This document shows positions 26,587-36,085 of a stretch of DNA of 64,000 nt, piece by piece (the first letter of the stretch is position 1; the number at the start of each line of letters is the position of its first letter). Position numbers and translations under genes: made by a program. The stretch is from Streptomyces sp. HUAS ZL42 (lineage in GTDB: Bacteria; Actinomycetota; Actinomycetes; Streptomycetales; Streptomycetaceae), in contig NZ_CP160403.1 of NCBI RefSeq assembly GCF_040782645.1, positions 2,666,001 through 2,730,000 on the forward strand, written 5' to 3'. A model generated the notes under the pieces. The model saw nothing but the letters and a program-made list of their open reading frames with translations. It did no database searches and was not told the origin of the DNA.

Positions 26587-28740
26587 TCAGTGGTAGTGGC
26601 CGTAGACCGCGACGGTCGTTCCCGCGCGGGAGGAGGCTTCGGCAGCGCGGTCCCTGGCGTCGGCGGCCTCGTCCGGGCGGCCCGCGGCCTCGAGCGCGCG
26701 AGCGAGGTTGTTCCAGGTCTGACTGGTGGCGTACCAGTTGTCGTATTCCTGGCGGATGCGGAGCGACTCCTGGAATACGACGACGGCCTGATCGGTCCGG
26801 CCCGCGGTGTGGAGGGCGCAGCCGAGGCCGTTCAGGGAGTCGCCCTGCAGGATGCGGTTGCGGGTGGCGTGGTGGATGGCGCAGGCCTGCCGCAGGGCGT
26901 CGGCGGCCTCGTCGAGACGGCCGGTGGCCTCCAGGGCGAGGCCCAGGTTGTGCCAGGCCCGGCCCTCCAGGGAGCGGGCCCCGGTGGCCCGGAACCGGTC
27001 GCGGGCCCGGAGGTGGGTGAAGACCGCTTCCTCGGCACGGTCCACGCGGCGCTGGGCCAGGCCGAGAATGTTCCATGCCAGGCCCTCGCCGGTCGGATCC
27101 GCCAAGCGGTGGAAGAGGTCCGCCGCGTAGGTCACGGGTTCGAGGGCCTCCTCCGACCGTCCGGCACGCAGCAGCGCGTTGCCGAGGTGGTTGCAGACGG
27201 TCGCCTCGGCGTGCCGGTCCTGCAACCGGTGAGCGATGTCCCGGGCGACCCGGCTGACGGCGATCCAGTCCTCGAAGAAGCGCCGCTCGCGCAGGAACTC
27301 GGCCAGATGGAGAGCGAGTCCGAGGGTGTCGGCGGCGTCCTGTTCGTCGGGCCACTGGGCGGCGGCGACGAGATTGACGCGTTCGGCGTCGCACCAGGCG
27401 AGTGCGTCCGCCCGCCCGGTGAACGTCCCCGGCGGCGGGTCCTCGTGCAGCGCCCGCAGATGGCGGTCGGCTGCCTCGGCCATCGTGCGGTAGTGGCGTC
27501 GTGTCCGTTGCCGCGCCCGCCGTCCCTCCGCGACGAGCGCGGGGTCGGCGGCGAGCGTGCTCGCGTAGCCGCGCACCAGATCGTGGATGCGCCAGCGTTC
27601 CGGCCGGTCGTCGCCGGGCCGCTCCCCGCTGACCAGATGGGCGCACATCAGGTCGTCGAGCAGGTCCAGGACCGCCGTACGGTCCAGCCCGGTGGCCACC
27701 GCCACCGTGTCGGTGCTGAAGTCCGGACAGGGCACCTGCGCCAGCAGGCACAGCGCCCGGGCCCGGCCCGGAGGCAGCCGGCGGAAGGACACCTCGAACA
27801 CCGGCGCCATGGCCAGGGCCCTGCCGTATTCGTCGACGCCCCGGCTCCTGAGGACCCGGGTGGGATCGGTGCCCGCCCGCAGTTCCTCGACCAGTGAGGT
27901 GAGCGGTCGGTGCGCCCGGCGCCGGTGCAGGAGGGCCGTGGCGATCCGCAGGGCGAGCGGCATGTGACCGCACAGCCGGGCCAGTTCGCGTACGGCGTCG
28001 GCCTCGCCCAGCGGCCTGTCGTCGTCCGGGGTGCGCCGGTGCAGGGCGGTGCCGATCAGCTCGGCGGATTCGTCGGGACTGAGGGGGCCCAGGGGTAACT
28101 CGCGGGCGATGAGCGACTCATGGGACTCCCGCGAGGTGATCAGGACGCAGTGCGGGCCGCTGCCGGGCAGCAGCGGCGAGACCTGGGCCGAGTCGGAGAC
28201 GTTGTCCAGCACCAGCAGGACCCGCCTGTCGTGGTCCGCGAGGTCGGCGAGGTGGCTGCGGTAGACGGCGTACTGGTCGACCTCCTCGGTGGGCAGGCCG
28301 AACGCGCCGACCCCGAGGGCGTACAGCAGCGACGTCACGGCCTGCGCGGGCGTGACGGGGTTGTCGTCGTAGCCGGCGAGGTCGAGGAAGAGGGTTCCCC
28401 CGGTGAACCAGCCCCTGGCGCGCGCACGGTGCGCGGCCTTCAGGGCGAGCGCGGTCTTGCCGATGCCGCCGAGCCCGGTGACCACGCAGACGACCGGCGC
28501 GTCCGGGGCGGCCGGGTGAACGGCGGGCTCGAGTTCGCCGCCAAGCACGGCCAGCTCCCTCTTCCGTCCGATGAACCCCGCCTGGGCGGTCGGCAGCGTG
28601 GACGGAGGGGGCGGAGCAGGGCGGTCGTGGTGGATGACGTTCATCTGTGCGGCCACGGGGCCCAGGAAGGTGCCCTGCCGGAAGTCGACGTGGTCGTCGT
28701 ACCGGCCCCGGTCCGGCGTACGGCCCTCTCCTGCCTGCAC
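26587..28740 (-). CDS. NB-ARC/TPR STAND ATPase
   Basis: A 717-residue STAND-class NTPase. Residues 18-38 carry a short motif (HVDFRQGTFLGPVAAQMNVI) of a kind seen before NB-ARC domains in many streptomycete conflict proteins. GFIGRKREL begins the ATPase, Walker A is GLGGIGKT (89-96), Walker B lies in RRVLLVLDNV, and CGHMPLALRIA is the GxP motif. From about residue 450 the rest is TPR repeats (AWNILGLAQRRVDRAEEA, AWHNLGLALEATGRLDEA). It probably oligomerises on binding a ligand to its TPRs and then triggers an effector, but no classical effector domain is fused. GTG 28740 has GGGAGGGGG before it. Its regulator-like relatives carry an OmpR-type DNA-binding domain, which is absent here. Confidence 0.85.
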   Translation of the reverse strand: MQAGEGRTPDRGRYDDHVDFRQGTFLGPVAAQMNVIHHDRPAPPPPSTLPTAQAGFIGRKRELAVLGGELEPAVHPAAPDAPVVCVVTGLGGIGKTALALKAAHRARARGWFTGGTLFLDLAGYDDNPVTPAQAVTSLLYALGVGAFGLPTEEVDQYAVYRSHLADLADHDRRVLLVLDNVSDSAQVSPLLPGSGPHCVLITSRESHESLIARELPLGPLSPDESAELIGTALHRRTPDDDRPLGEADAVRELARLCGHMPLALRIATALLHRRRAHRPLTSLVEELRAGTDPTRVLRSRGVDEYGRALAMAPVFEVSFRRLPPGRARALCLLAQVPCPDFSTDTVAVATGLDRTAVLDLLDDLMCAHLVSGERPGDDRPERWRIHDLVRGYASTLAADPALVAEGRRARQRTRRHYRTMAEAADRHLRALHEDPPPGTFTGRADALAWCDAERVNLVAAAQWPDEQDAADTLGLALHLAEFLRERRFFEDWIAVSRVARDIAHRLQDRHAEATVCNHLGNALLRAGRSEEALEPVTYAADLFHRLADPTGEGLAWNILGLAQRRVDRAEEAVFTHLRARDRFRATGARSLEGRAWHNLGLALEATGRLDEAADALRQACAIHHATRNRILQGDSLNGLGCALHTAGRTDQAVVVFQESLRIRQEYDNWYATSQTWNNLARALEAAGRPDEAADARDRAAEASSRAGTTVAVYGHYH

Positions 28741-28858
28741 CCGCGCCCCCTCCCGCCGATGGCGACCCCACCCCGCCACTTTGAGGCGCTTTACGGTAGA
28801 GCATCCCCACCCACCGCAGGGCGGCTTCACCGATACCTGCCCGCCCGTGGACCCGGTG

Positions 28859-29506
28859 TCACCGCGAGGACGAGAACGCCTTCACCCGTACGCCGGTGTC
28901 GCAGATGCGTACCGCGGCCTTCTTGCCGCCGGTGGTGGTGAACGCGGGGGTGAGGGGCCGGGATTCGCCAGGAGGGACGATGTCGAGGGCGGTCACCGCG
29001 TCGCACTCGTCGAGGCTGGTGAAGGTGAGCGCGGCGGAAGCCGAATCGCCGGGAGCGAGGGTGACCTTCGCGGCGTCGGCGGCTGACCCGGCCCAGTCCA
29101 CGGGCAGTTCGGTCCGGCCCGTCTCACCGATGAAGAGGAGGGAGGGGAAGCCGCGTACCGTGCAGGAGCCGTCCCCCTCGTTGGTGATCACGACCGAGGC
29201 CCGGCCCTGACCGGTGCCGCGTGCCACGGCCGTCAGGTTCTTCGTACGGCAGTGGTCGGCGGCCGGGGTGGGGAGGGAGTCGGCTCCGAAGAGCACCCCG
29301 GCGGGCGGCGAGGACGCGCCGCTGCTGCCGCTGTGGGAGCCGCCGGTCTCCGACCCGCCCCCCGCCGCCGTGCTCGACGAGCCCGCACCGGAGCCGCTTC
29401 CGGGTTCGTCCCCGGCGCCGGAGGACGAGGAGGAAACGGACGAGGAACACCCTGCCGCGCCGACGAGCAACAGGACCGTGGCTACGGATATCAATGTTCG
29501 GCGCAT
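28859..29506 (-). CDS. DUF4232 lipoprotein
   Basis: A 215-residue lipoprotein. The signal peptide ends VGAAGC with cysteine 20, followed by a 45-residue Ser/Gly linker. The DUF4232 domain includes DHCRTKNLTAVARGTGQG, a paired SCTVRGFPSLLFIG and CDAVTALDIVPPGE; its cysteines can form two disulfides. The ATG at 29506 begins the signal peptide; a longer frame upstream lacks one. Function of DUF4232 is unknown; it is a common exported actinobacterial domain. The gene lies upstream of the NB-ARC gene on the same strand, 118 bp away, so it may or may not share its transcript. Confidence 0.8.
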   Translation of the reverse strand: MRRTLISVATVLLLVGAAGCSSSVSSSSSGAGDEPGSGSGAGSSSTAAGGGSETGGSHSGSSGASSPPAGVLFGADSLPTPAADHCRTKNLTAVARGTGQGRASVVITNEGDGSCTVRGFPSLLFIGETGRTELPVDWAGSAADAAKVTLAPGDSASAALTFTSLDECDAVTALDIVPPGESRPLTPAFTTTGGKKAAVRICDTGVRVKAFSSSR

Positions 29507-30063
29507 GACTCCTACTGACTGTTCAGACAGATGGACGGACCCGGTCCCCGGAGGAGCGAGGGTTCGAACTGCTGCCGCTTGACCGAGCACAAGCACGTAT
29601 TGGCGAGCGTGAGCGAGTCAGGTGCTGCCGACGAACGTGTACGGACGGGCTTCGAAGCTAGTTGAACGGGAGTTTGCATGTCGAATGCGTGACCTCCGCT
29701 TCCGCCGCTTGACCTCAAACGACATGGAGTGTCTGATCTCCCGCTTCCCCACCGCGAAGCTGAAGGCCCGGCTGACGGCGATGGCCGGAGTGATCGTGCG
29801 GGGCATCGGACCGTCCAGACCCGACCGGAGACCCGAGAGCGTGCGGAAACCCGCCCCCGCATTCCCGGACACGCACCAGATGCGCGCCGCCCGAACGCGG
29901 GCGGCCAGCGTGCCCAACACCGTTCGGGACACGCGGCTGAGCAGCAGTCCTGGCAAACAGGACCCACTCCCGCTCAGTCCATGGGAACGGTATTGCATAG
30001 AATCCTCGCCGATCGTGTTCACCGGCGCTGCGCAGCACCGCCTTTGGGGGGAAAGGCACGCCT
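29507..30063. other. 557-bp intergenic region without a convincing gene
   Basis: The left end holds the promoter of the DUF4232 lipoprotein gene. Base composition near 29640-29760 is less GC-rich than the surroundings. Reading frames cross it on both strands but lack codon bias and family features. A small hairpin GTCCTG-GCAAA-CAGGAC lies at 29947-29963, and TAGAAT at 29998-30003 is a candidate -10 for the phosphatase gene. A single GTTCACC at 30017-30023 resembles one PHO-box unit, but I see no second unit at 11-bp spacing. Confidence 0.55.
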
Positions 30064-31890
30064 GTGCACCCGAGCGACAAGAAAACCGGCGCCCATGGGA
30101 TACGCCGCAGGCGGTTCCTGGGCGCCGGAGCCGTCACGCTGGGGGCCGCGGGCGGGGTGGCCGCCGGACAGGTGCTGATGGGCAGCGCCTCGGCCTCCGT
30201 GGGCGGGGCGACCGCCCCGGCCGGTGCCGGTGCCTCGGTGAGCGGCACGGTGTTCAAGCTGGGTGTCGCCTCCGGCGACCCGCTGCCCACCGCGATCGTG
30301 CTGTGGACCCGGGTGGTGCCGCCCCACCAGGGCAGCTCCGGCATCCTGCCCCCCACCGTCGCGGTGAGTTGGGAACTCGCCTCGGACAGCGGCTTCGCCA
30401 CGATCGTCAAGAGCGGTACGGCGACGGCGAGCAGCAGCCTCGGTTACAGCGTCCACGTGGATGTCAGGGACCTGACTCCGGCCACCGACTACTGGTACCG
30501 GTTCAAGGCGCTGGGCCGCACCTCCGTCACCGGCCGGACCCGCACCGCCCCCGCCGCCGGAAGCAGCCCCGCAAACCTGCGGATCGCGCTGGCGTCCTGC
30601 CAGAACTGGCAGCACGGCTACTTCACCGCCTACCAGGACATGCGCGAACAGCAGCCGGACCTGGTGCTGTTCGTCGGCGACTACATCTACGAGAGCTCCG
30701 CCTACTCCTACCGCGTACGCCGCCACGAGGGCTCGGGCCAGCCCGTCACGCTCGCGCAGTACCGCGCCCGCCACGAGCAGTACAACAGCGACCCGGATCT
30801 GCAGGCGATGCGTGCCGCCGCACCCTTCGTGGTCGTCTTCGACGACCACGAGGTGGAGCAGGACTGGGCGGGTGACGTGGCCAACGATCCGGTCGCCTGG
30901 CCCACCGCGAAATTCCTGGCCCGCCGGGCGGCCGCCTTCCAGGCCTTCTACGAGCACATGCCGATCCGCGCCGCCCAGAAGCCGAGCGGCCCGGACGTCC
31001 TGATGTACCGGTCGCTCGACTTCGGCGACCTGGCCCGGCTGCACGTCCTGGACACCCGGCAGTACCGCGACGACCAGGCGACCACTCCCGACGGGGCCTT
31101 GGAGACCGGCCGCGTCATCACGGGCGACACCCAGCGGAACTGGCTGGTGAACAGCATGCGCAATTCCGGCGCGCGGTGGAACCTGGTCGCCTCCCAGGTG
31201 ATGATGGCCGAGACCGACTTCCTCGCCGGTGTGGGCAAGCAGTGGTCGTACGACGCCTGGGACGGTTACCAGAAGGAACGCGCCGCCCTGCTCGCCGACT
31301 TCCAGGACATCCGCAACCCCGTGGTGCTGTCCGGCGACAGGCACCGCACCATCGTCAGCGACCTCAAGCTGGACTACGACGACGTGGACTCGGCCGTGGT
31401 CGGCGCGGAGTTCGTCGGGACCTCCATCTCCAGCAGCGGAGACGAGGATCTGCAGGCCTTCGCCGCCGAGTGGGCCCCGAAGCTGGCGGACAACCCGCAC
31501 TGGAAGATCATCGACGCCCGGCGCGGCTATCTGCTGTTCGACATCACCGCGGACGGCATCGACGCACAGCTGCGGGCGATCTCCACCGTGCTGACCAGGA
31601 ACGGGACGACCACCACGGCCGCGAGTTTCCGGGTGCAGGACGGAGTACCCGGCGTCCACCGGGTCGAGGCCCAGGCCGAGTCGTCGGCGAGTGCGAGTGC
31701 GGACGAGTCCGCAGGGCCCCAGGACACGGCCGCACCAGGGGACGCGACCGCCCCGGCGGCCACGGCGACGGACTCGGCGGAGCCGACCACAGCCCCGGCC
31801 ACGGACACCGAGTCCGCGTCGCCGTCCACCGCCGATTCCGCGAGCGCCCCCTCCGCCGACGTCTCCACCGACGTCGCCCCCACCCCCTGA
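30064..31890 (+). CDS. phoD: Tat-exported PhoD-type alkaline phosphatase
   Basis: A 608-residue secreted phosphatase. A twin-arginine signal (RRRRFLGAGAV, residues 14-24) is followed by an N-terminal PhoD domain (FKLGVASGDPLPTAIVLWTR). The metallophosphatase core has LFVGDYIYESSAYSY, VVVFDDHEVEQDW and VVLSGDRHRTIVSD, giving the metal-binding Asp, His and Arg residues. It hydrolyses phosphate esters outside the cell under phosphate starvation. The last 100 residues are a Ser/Thr/Ala/Asp-rich low-complexity tail not usual for PhoD. GTG 30064 is used. One GTTCACC unit lies 40 bases upstream (possible PHO box half-site). The FG-GAP protein gene follows after 16 bp. Confidence 0.88.
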   Translation: MHPSDKKTGAHGIRRRRFLGAGAVTLGAAGGVAAGQVLMGSASASVGGATAPAGAGASVSGTVFKLGVASGDPLPTAIVLWTRVVPPHQGSSGILPPTVAVSWELASDSGFATIVKSGTATASSSLGYSVHVDVRDLTPATDYWYRFKALGRTSVTGRTRTAPAAGSSPANLRIALASCQNWQHGYFTAYQDMREQQPDLVLFVGDYIYESSAYSYRVRRHEGSGQPVTLAQYRARHEQYNSDPDLQAMRAAAPFVVVFDDHEVEQDWAGDVANDPVAWPTAKFLARRAAAFQAFYEHMPIRAAQKPSGPDVLMYRSLDFGDLARLHVLDTRQYRDDQATTPDGALETGRVITGDTQRNWLVNSMRNSGARWNLVASQVMMAETDFLAGVGKQWSYDAWDGYQKERAALLADFQDIRNPVVLSGDRHRTIVSDLKLDYDDVDSAVVGAEFVGTSISSSGDEDLQAFAAEWAPKLADNPHWKIIDARRGYLLFDITADGIDAQLRAISTVLTRNGTTTTAASFRVQDGVPGVHRVEAQAESSASASADESAGPQDTAAPGDATAPAATATDSAEPTTAPATDTESASPSTADSASAPSADVSTDVAPTP

Positions 31891-31906
31891 CCTTCCGGGA
31901 GAGAAC

Positions 31907-33565
31907 GTGTTCACCACCCGATCCCGGCGGCGCGGCGGGAGCCATGGACGTCGGCGCCCCCACGCCAGGAAGACATCCGTGCTGGCCGGCGCGGCGGCGG
32001 CGGTGCTCGCGGCAGGCGTCTTCGTGATGCTGCCCGCCGACGCGGACGCGACCACTCCCGCGCGCGGCGACCTCGACGCGGACGGCACGACCGACCTGGT
32101 CTACCGCAATGTCGCGGGCCAGTTGTACGTCAACACCGGCTCGGCCGAGACCATGGTCCTCGACTCGGACCTCACCAAGGTCAAGGACGTGCTCACGCCG
32201 GGCGACCTCGACTCGGACGGCGTCCAGGACGTGCTGACCGTCAGCCCGAGCGGCGTGCTGTACTTCCACACCGGTGTCTACGCACGCACCCCCGGCGGCC
32301 TGGGCTCCCGCCGTTCGGTTGCGACCGGCTGGCAGATCTACAACAAGGTCGCCGCCCCCGGAGACCTGAACCGCGACGGCAAGGCCGACCTGCTGGCCCG
32401 CACCCCGGCCGGCTCGCTCTACTACTACCCGGGCACGGGCACCGGCGCCTTCGGCAGCCGTGTGCTGGTCGGCACCGGCTGGCAGCAGTACGACGAGCTG
32501 GTCGGCGCCGGCGACCTCAACGGCGACGGCGTCGGCGATCTGCTGGCCCGCACCCCGGCCGGTGTGCTCTACCGCTACACGGGCAACAGCGGCGGCACCT
32601 TCAACGCCCGGGTCAAGGACCCGAAGACCGACTGGGCGCTGTACAACCAGATCATCGGCGGCGGCGACTGGGACGGCAACGGCAAGACCGACCTGCTGGC
32701 CAGGGACTTCTCCGGCGCCCTGTGGTTCTACCCGGGCGACGGCAGGGGCACCTTCGGCGCCCGGGCCGCCCGCAGCAAGGGCTGGGGCAAGGTCACGCAG
32801 TTCGCGGGAGCCGGCAACAACCCGCACTTCGGCAAGTTCGGGACCATGGCCCGTACCTCGGCCGGATCCGTCTACAGCTACGAGGTCACCGGCACCGGCA
32901 CCCTGACCGGCAAGCTGCTGGTCGGCGCGGCCTGGCCCTCCTCCACCACCCGCCTCGCGTACGCCTCCTCCCTCCGCGACAACGGTCTCGCCGACCTGGT
33001 CGTGCACTCCATCAGCAGCGGCAAGCTGACCAACCCGGCGTTCTACGCCCTCTCGGACCCCCTGCTCGCCACCGGCTCCACCGCCTACAACCGGGTCGTC
33101 GGCCCCGGCGACCTGACCGGTGACGGCAAGGGCGACCTGCTGGCCGTGGCCACCGACGGCACGCTCTACCTCTACGCGGGCAACGGCTCCGGCACCTACC
33201 TCGCCTCCCGCGTCAGGATCGGCACCGGCTGGAAGATCTACAACGCCATCGTGGGCGCCGGCGACTTCACCGGCGACGGCCGACCCGACCTGCTGGCCCG
33301 GGACACCGCCGGCGTCCTGTGGCGCTACGCGGGCACGGGCAGCGCGTCCGCCCCCTTCTCGGCCCGGGTGAAGGTCGGGACCGGCTGGCAGCAGTACAAG
33401 AAGCTGTTCTCCCCCGGCGACGCCGACGGCGACGGCAAGGCCGACCTCATGGCCACGAACTCCACCGGCGCCCTGTACTTCTACGCGGGCACCGGCACGG
33501 GCGGCTTCAAGTCCCGCGTCACCAAGGCCACCAGCGGCTGGAGCGCCTGGGCCGACCTGCTGTGA
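31907..33565 (+). CDS. Secreted FG-GAP/VCBS-repeat protein
   Basis: A 552-residue protein. A basic N-terminus and the segment TSVLAGAAAAVLAAGVFVMLP (about 25-45) form a signal peptide. About nine FG-GAP/VCBS repeats follow, with calcium-loop motifs DLDADGTTDLVYR, DLNRDGKADLLAR, DLNGDGVGDLLAR, DFTGDGRPDLLAR and DADGDGKADLMAT. They build a beta-propeller that binds calcium and often ligands on the cell surface. No catalytic domain is fused. GTG 31907 lies 16 bp after the PhoD stop with GGGAGAG before it, so the two secreted proteins are probably made together. Ligand unknown. Confidence 0.85.
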   Translation: MFTTRSRRRGGSHGRRRPHARKTSVLAGAAAAVLAAGVFVMLPADADATTPARGDLDADGTTDLVYRNVAGQLYVNTGSAETMVLDSDLTKVKDVLTPGDLDSDGVQDVLTVSPSGVLYFHTGVYARTPGGLGSRRSVATGWQIYNKVAAPGDLNRDGKADLLARTPAGSLYYYPGTGTGAFGSRVLVGTGWQQYDELVGAGDLNGDGVGDLLARTPAGVLYRYTGNSGGTFNARVKDPKTDWALYNQIIGGGDWDGNGKTDLLARDFSGALWFYPGDGRGTFGARAARSKGWGKVTQFAGAGNNPHFGKFGTMARTSAGSVYSYEVTGTGTLTGKLLVGAAWPSSTTRLAYASSLRDNGLADLVVHSISSGKLTNPAFYALSDPLLATGSTAYNRVVGPGDLTGDGKGDLLAVATDGTLYLYAGNGSGTYLASRVRIGTGWKIYNAIVGAGDFTGDGRPDLLARDTAGVLWRYAGTGSASAPFSARVKVGTGWQQYKKLFSPGDADGDGKADLMATNSTGALYFYAGTGTGGFKSRVTKATSGWSAWADLL

Positions 33566-33589
33566 GGCCGTGCCCGGGCGCCGGCCGCC

Positions 33590-33997
33590 TCAGCCCTCGT
33601 CCGGCGTCAGCCGCAGCGAGATGCTGTTGATGCAGTACCGCTGGTCGGTCGGAGTGGGATAGCCCTCGCCCTCGAAGACATGCCCGAGGTGCGACCCGCA
33701 CCGGGCGCACCGCACCTCGGTGCGCACCATGCCGTGCGACCGGTCCTCGACGAGTTCGACCGCGTCGGTGTCCTTCGGGTCGTAGAAGGACGGCCAGCCG
33801 CAGTGGGAGTCGAACTTCGTGGTGGAGGTGAAGAGTTCGGCGTCGCAGGCGCGGCAGGAGTACACGCCCTTCGTCTTGGAGTCGGTGTACTCACCGGTGA
33901 AGGCGGGCTCCGTGGCCGCCTGGCGCAGTACGGCGTACTCGGCCGGGGTCAGCTCCGCGCGCCACTGCTCGTCCGGCTTCTCGACGTCGTACGACAT
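33590..33997 (-). CDS. msrB: Peptide-methionine (R)-S-oxide reductase MsrB
   Basis: A 135-residue reductase of methionine-R-sulfoxide in proteins. The zinc-binding pairs are YSCRACDAEL and VRCARCGSHLGHVF. The catalytic cysteine is in YCINSISL near the C-terminus, and FDSHCGWPSFYDP forms the active-site pocket. It uses thioredoxin as reductant. Length and motifs match the family. ATG 33997 starts the conserved N-terminus (MSYDVEKPDEQW). It is read downstream of murC with a 13-bp gap, so both may share a transcript. Confidence 0.96.
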   Translation of the reverse strand: MSYDVEKPDEQWRAELTPAEYAVLRQAATEPAFTGEYTDSKTKGVYSCRACDAELFTSTTKFDSHCGWPSFYDPKDTDAVELVEDRSHGMVRTEVRCARCGSHLGHVFEGEGYPTPTDQRYCINSISLRLTPDEG

Positions 33998-34010
33998 GAA
34001 GGCCAACCCC

Positions 34011-35399
34011 TTACTTCTGTGCGAGACGGTCCAGAATCTGCGGGCCGAGGTCCGTGACGTCACCCGCGCCCATGGTGAGAACGAGATCACCGGGCTTCGC
34101 CATTCCCGCGATCACGGACGGCACCGCGGCCTTGTCGTGCACCGGCGTCACGTCCGCGCCCGCGGCCCGCGCCGCCTCGATGATCAGCTCGCTGGTCACG
34201 CCCGGGACCGGGTCCTCGCGGGCCGGGTAGATGTCGAGGACGACCGAGGCGTCGGCCAGGGACAGGGACTGGCCCATCTCCTTGCCCAGTTCCTGGGTGC
34301 GGGAGAAGAGGTGGGGCTGGAAGACGACCAGGATGCGGGCGTCACCGGCCGCCGCGCGCATCGCCTCCAGGTCCGCCGTCATCTCGGTCGGGTGGTGCGC
34401 GTACGAGTCGATCACCTGGACGCCGGCCGCCTCGCCCTTCAGCTGCAGACGCCGCTTGACGCCCTTGTACGCGGCCAGGGCCGGGGCCAGTTCCGCCGCG
34501 GGGACGCCCAGCGCGGCACCGGCCGCCAGCGCGGCCACGGCGTTGTGCGCGTAGTGCCGGCCGGGGACCGACACCGTGAAGGTCAGCTCCCGGCCGTCCA
34601 GGAGGACGGTGACCTCGCTCTTGAGGCCCTGCGCCGCCACGGACAGCACGCGCACGTCGGCGTCCTCGGCCTCGCCGTACGTCACGACCCGGACGTCCTC
34701 GACCCTCCGCGTGAGCTCCCGCGCCCCCTCGTGGTCGGCGGAGATCACCAGCGTGCCACCGGGCACGATCTTCCCCACGAACGTCTCGAAGGACTCGTAG
34801 ATCTCCTCCATCGACGCGTAGTTGGCGTGGTGGTCCAGCTCCACGTTGAGGACGATCGCGACCTCGGGGGCGTACTTGTGGAAGCTGCGGTCCGATTCGT
34901 CCGCCTCGGCGACGAAGATGTCGCCGTCGCCGTGCAGGGCGTTGGAGCCGGGCGCGTCGAGGTCGCCGCCGATCGCGTACGACGGCCTGAGGCCCAGCTC
35001 CGTCAGGGACACCGCCAGCATGGACGTGGTGGTCGTCTTGCCGTGGGTTCCCGCGACCGCGATCGGGCGCAGGCCCTCCATCAGCGCGGCGAGGGCGTCG
35101 GAGCGGTGCACCACCGGGATGCCCAGCTCGGCCGCGCGCGCCAGCTCCGGGTTGTCCGCGCGGATCGCCGACGACACGACGACACAGCCGGCGTCGTCGG
35201 CGAGGTTCTCCGCCGCGTGCCCGATGTGCACGGTCGCGCCCAGCGCACGCAGGGCCTCGGCGGTCGCCGACTCCTTCGCGTCGCTCCCCGCCACCTTCGC
35301 CCCGCGCTGCGCGAGGATCTTCGCGATCCCCGACATCCCGGCGCCGCCGATGCCGATGAAGTGCGGTCGGTCCATGGCGGTGGGAAGGCCGGGTGCCAT
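34011..35399 (-). CDS. murC: UDP-N-acetylmuramate--L-alanine ligase MurC
   Basis: A 462-residue Mur ligase that adds L-alanine to UDP-MurNAc in the cytoplasm, an essential peptidoglycan step. The N-terminal domain begins FIGIGGAGMSGIAKIL. The ATP loop is AGTHGKTTT (residues 116-124), the central domain has EADESDRSF and NVELDHHANY, and VIDSYAHHPTE is the MurC signature of the C-terminal domain. The ATG at 35399 is used; MDRPHF eight codons in is another option. It lies away from a division and cell-wall cluster, as in other streptomycetes. msrB follows directly. Confidence 0.97.
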   Translation of the reverse strand: MAPGLPTAMDRPHFIGIGGAGMSGIAKILAQRGAKVAGSDAKESATAEALRALGATVHIGHAAENLADDAGCVVVSSAIRADNPELARAAELGIPVVHRSDALAALMEGLRPIAVAGTHGKTTTTSMLAVSLTELGLRPSYAIGGDLDAPGSNALHGDGDIFVAEADESDRSFHKYAPEVAIVLNVELDHHANYASMEEIYESFETFVGKIVPGGTLVISADHEGARELTRRVEDVRVVTYGEAEDADVRVLSVAAQGLKSEVTVLLDGRELTFTVSVPGRHYAHNAVAALAAGAALGVPAAELAPALAAYKGVKRRLQLKGEAAGVQVIDSYAHHPTEMTADLEAMRAAAGDARILVVFQPHLFSRTQELGKEMGQSLSLADASVVLDIYPAREDPVPGVTSELIIEAARAAGADVTPVHDKAAVPSVIAGMAKPGDLVLTMGAGDVTDLGPQILDRLAQK

Positions 35400-35490
35400 G
35401 CGTTGTCTCCCTGCGTGCTGGATCGGGCGAACGTTCAGCGACCCACCCTAATGGCCACGGCGTACGCGATCGGTCCACGGGGATCCGCCG

Positions 35491-35964
35491 TCACACCTTG
35501 CTGTGCGAGAACAACTTCAGCACCGGCACCCCCACCTTGTGCCGAGCCCGGGAAGCCCAGTCCCGATGGAAGAACTCCTCCACGTAGTGAGGATCGGTCA
35601 GGACGATCACCTCGTCCGCGTCGATCTCGTCCACGAGGGACTTCAACGCGTCCAGGGGGTGGTCCTCGATCAGCCGCCCCTCCGCCTCGCTGCCGGCTCC
35701 GTGCAGCGCCTGCAGGGACACCTCGAGGGCACGCTCGCCGAACCCCTTCGCCTCGTCGCCCTCGGGCGTCTCCCCCTCCCGCGTCGCCTCGTCGATCTCG
35801 CCGAGCGCGACGTCGTCGATGGCTCGCAACAGCCGGTCCGCCTGGTCGCCACGCGGCTGGAGCAGCACATGGAAGGCGACCTGCTCGTCCCCGTGCAGGG
35901 TGGTGACGAACTCCACGTCGGCGGACGTCAGGGCCTTCTCGATCATCAATACGCTTGTGAACAC
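35491..35964 (-). CDS. Conserved streptomycete protein, USP/Rossmann-like
   Basis: A 157-residue soluble protein. It opens with MIEKALTSADVEFVTTLHGD and ends with the pattern ADEVIVLTDPHYVEEFFHRD, as in universal-stress-like Rossmann folds. The middle is acidic and charged. Orthologues in streptomycetes are sometimes labelled indole-3-glycerol phosphate synthase, but the length is half that of TrpC and no TrpC barrel motifs are present, so I do not use that name. GTG 35964 has AGGAG upstream (spacing 11); ATG 35946 is an alternative. Function unknown. Confidence 0.7.
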   Translation of the reverse strand: MFTSVLMIEKALTSADVEFVTTLHGDEQVAFHVLLQPRGDQADRLLRAIDDVALGEIDEATREGETPEGDEAKGFGERALEVSLQALHGAGSEAEGRLIEDHPLDALKSLVDEIDADEVIVLTDPHYVEEFFHRDWASRARHKVGVPVLKLFSHSKV

Positions 35965-36085
35965 CAGGCGCCCCTTCTCCTACGCGGGCCTGCGGGCCCT
36001 CTCGCTCCTCGGGTGTTGCCGGATTTAGTGTGCCCGGACGAAGTAAAACGGAACGGTTGATTACTCATGAATTCGGACACCTGCC

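Noticed and set aside
29560..29600. A tRNA-like GGGTTCGAACTG in the gap before phoD
   Set aside because: Only the T-arm consensus fits; no acceptor stem, anticodon arm or CCA-like end can be built.
29618..30022. A 134-residue minus-strand reading in the phoD upstream gap
   Set aside because: No ribosome-binding site, poor codon use for this genome and no recognisable domain.
30005..30035. PHO box upstream of phoD
   Set aside because: Only one GTTCACC unit is present; no second 11-bp unit matches, so I list it as a note, not a feature.
35491..35964. Indole-3-glycerol phosphate synthase (trpC) label for the 157-residue gene
   Set aside because: The protein is half the length of TrpC, lacks the barrel motifs and looks like a USP/Rossmann protein; no trp genes are near.
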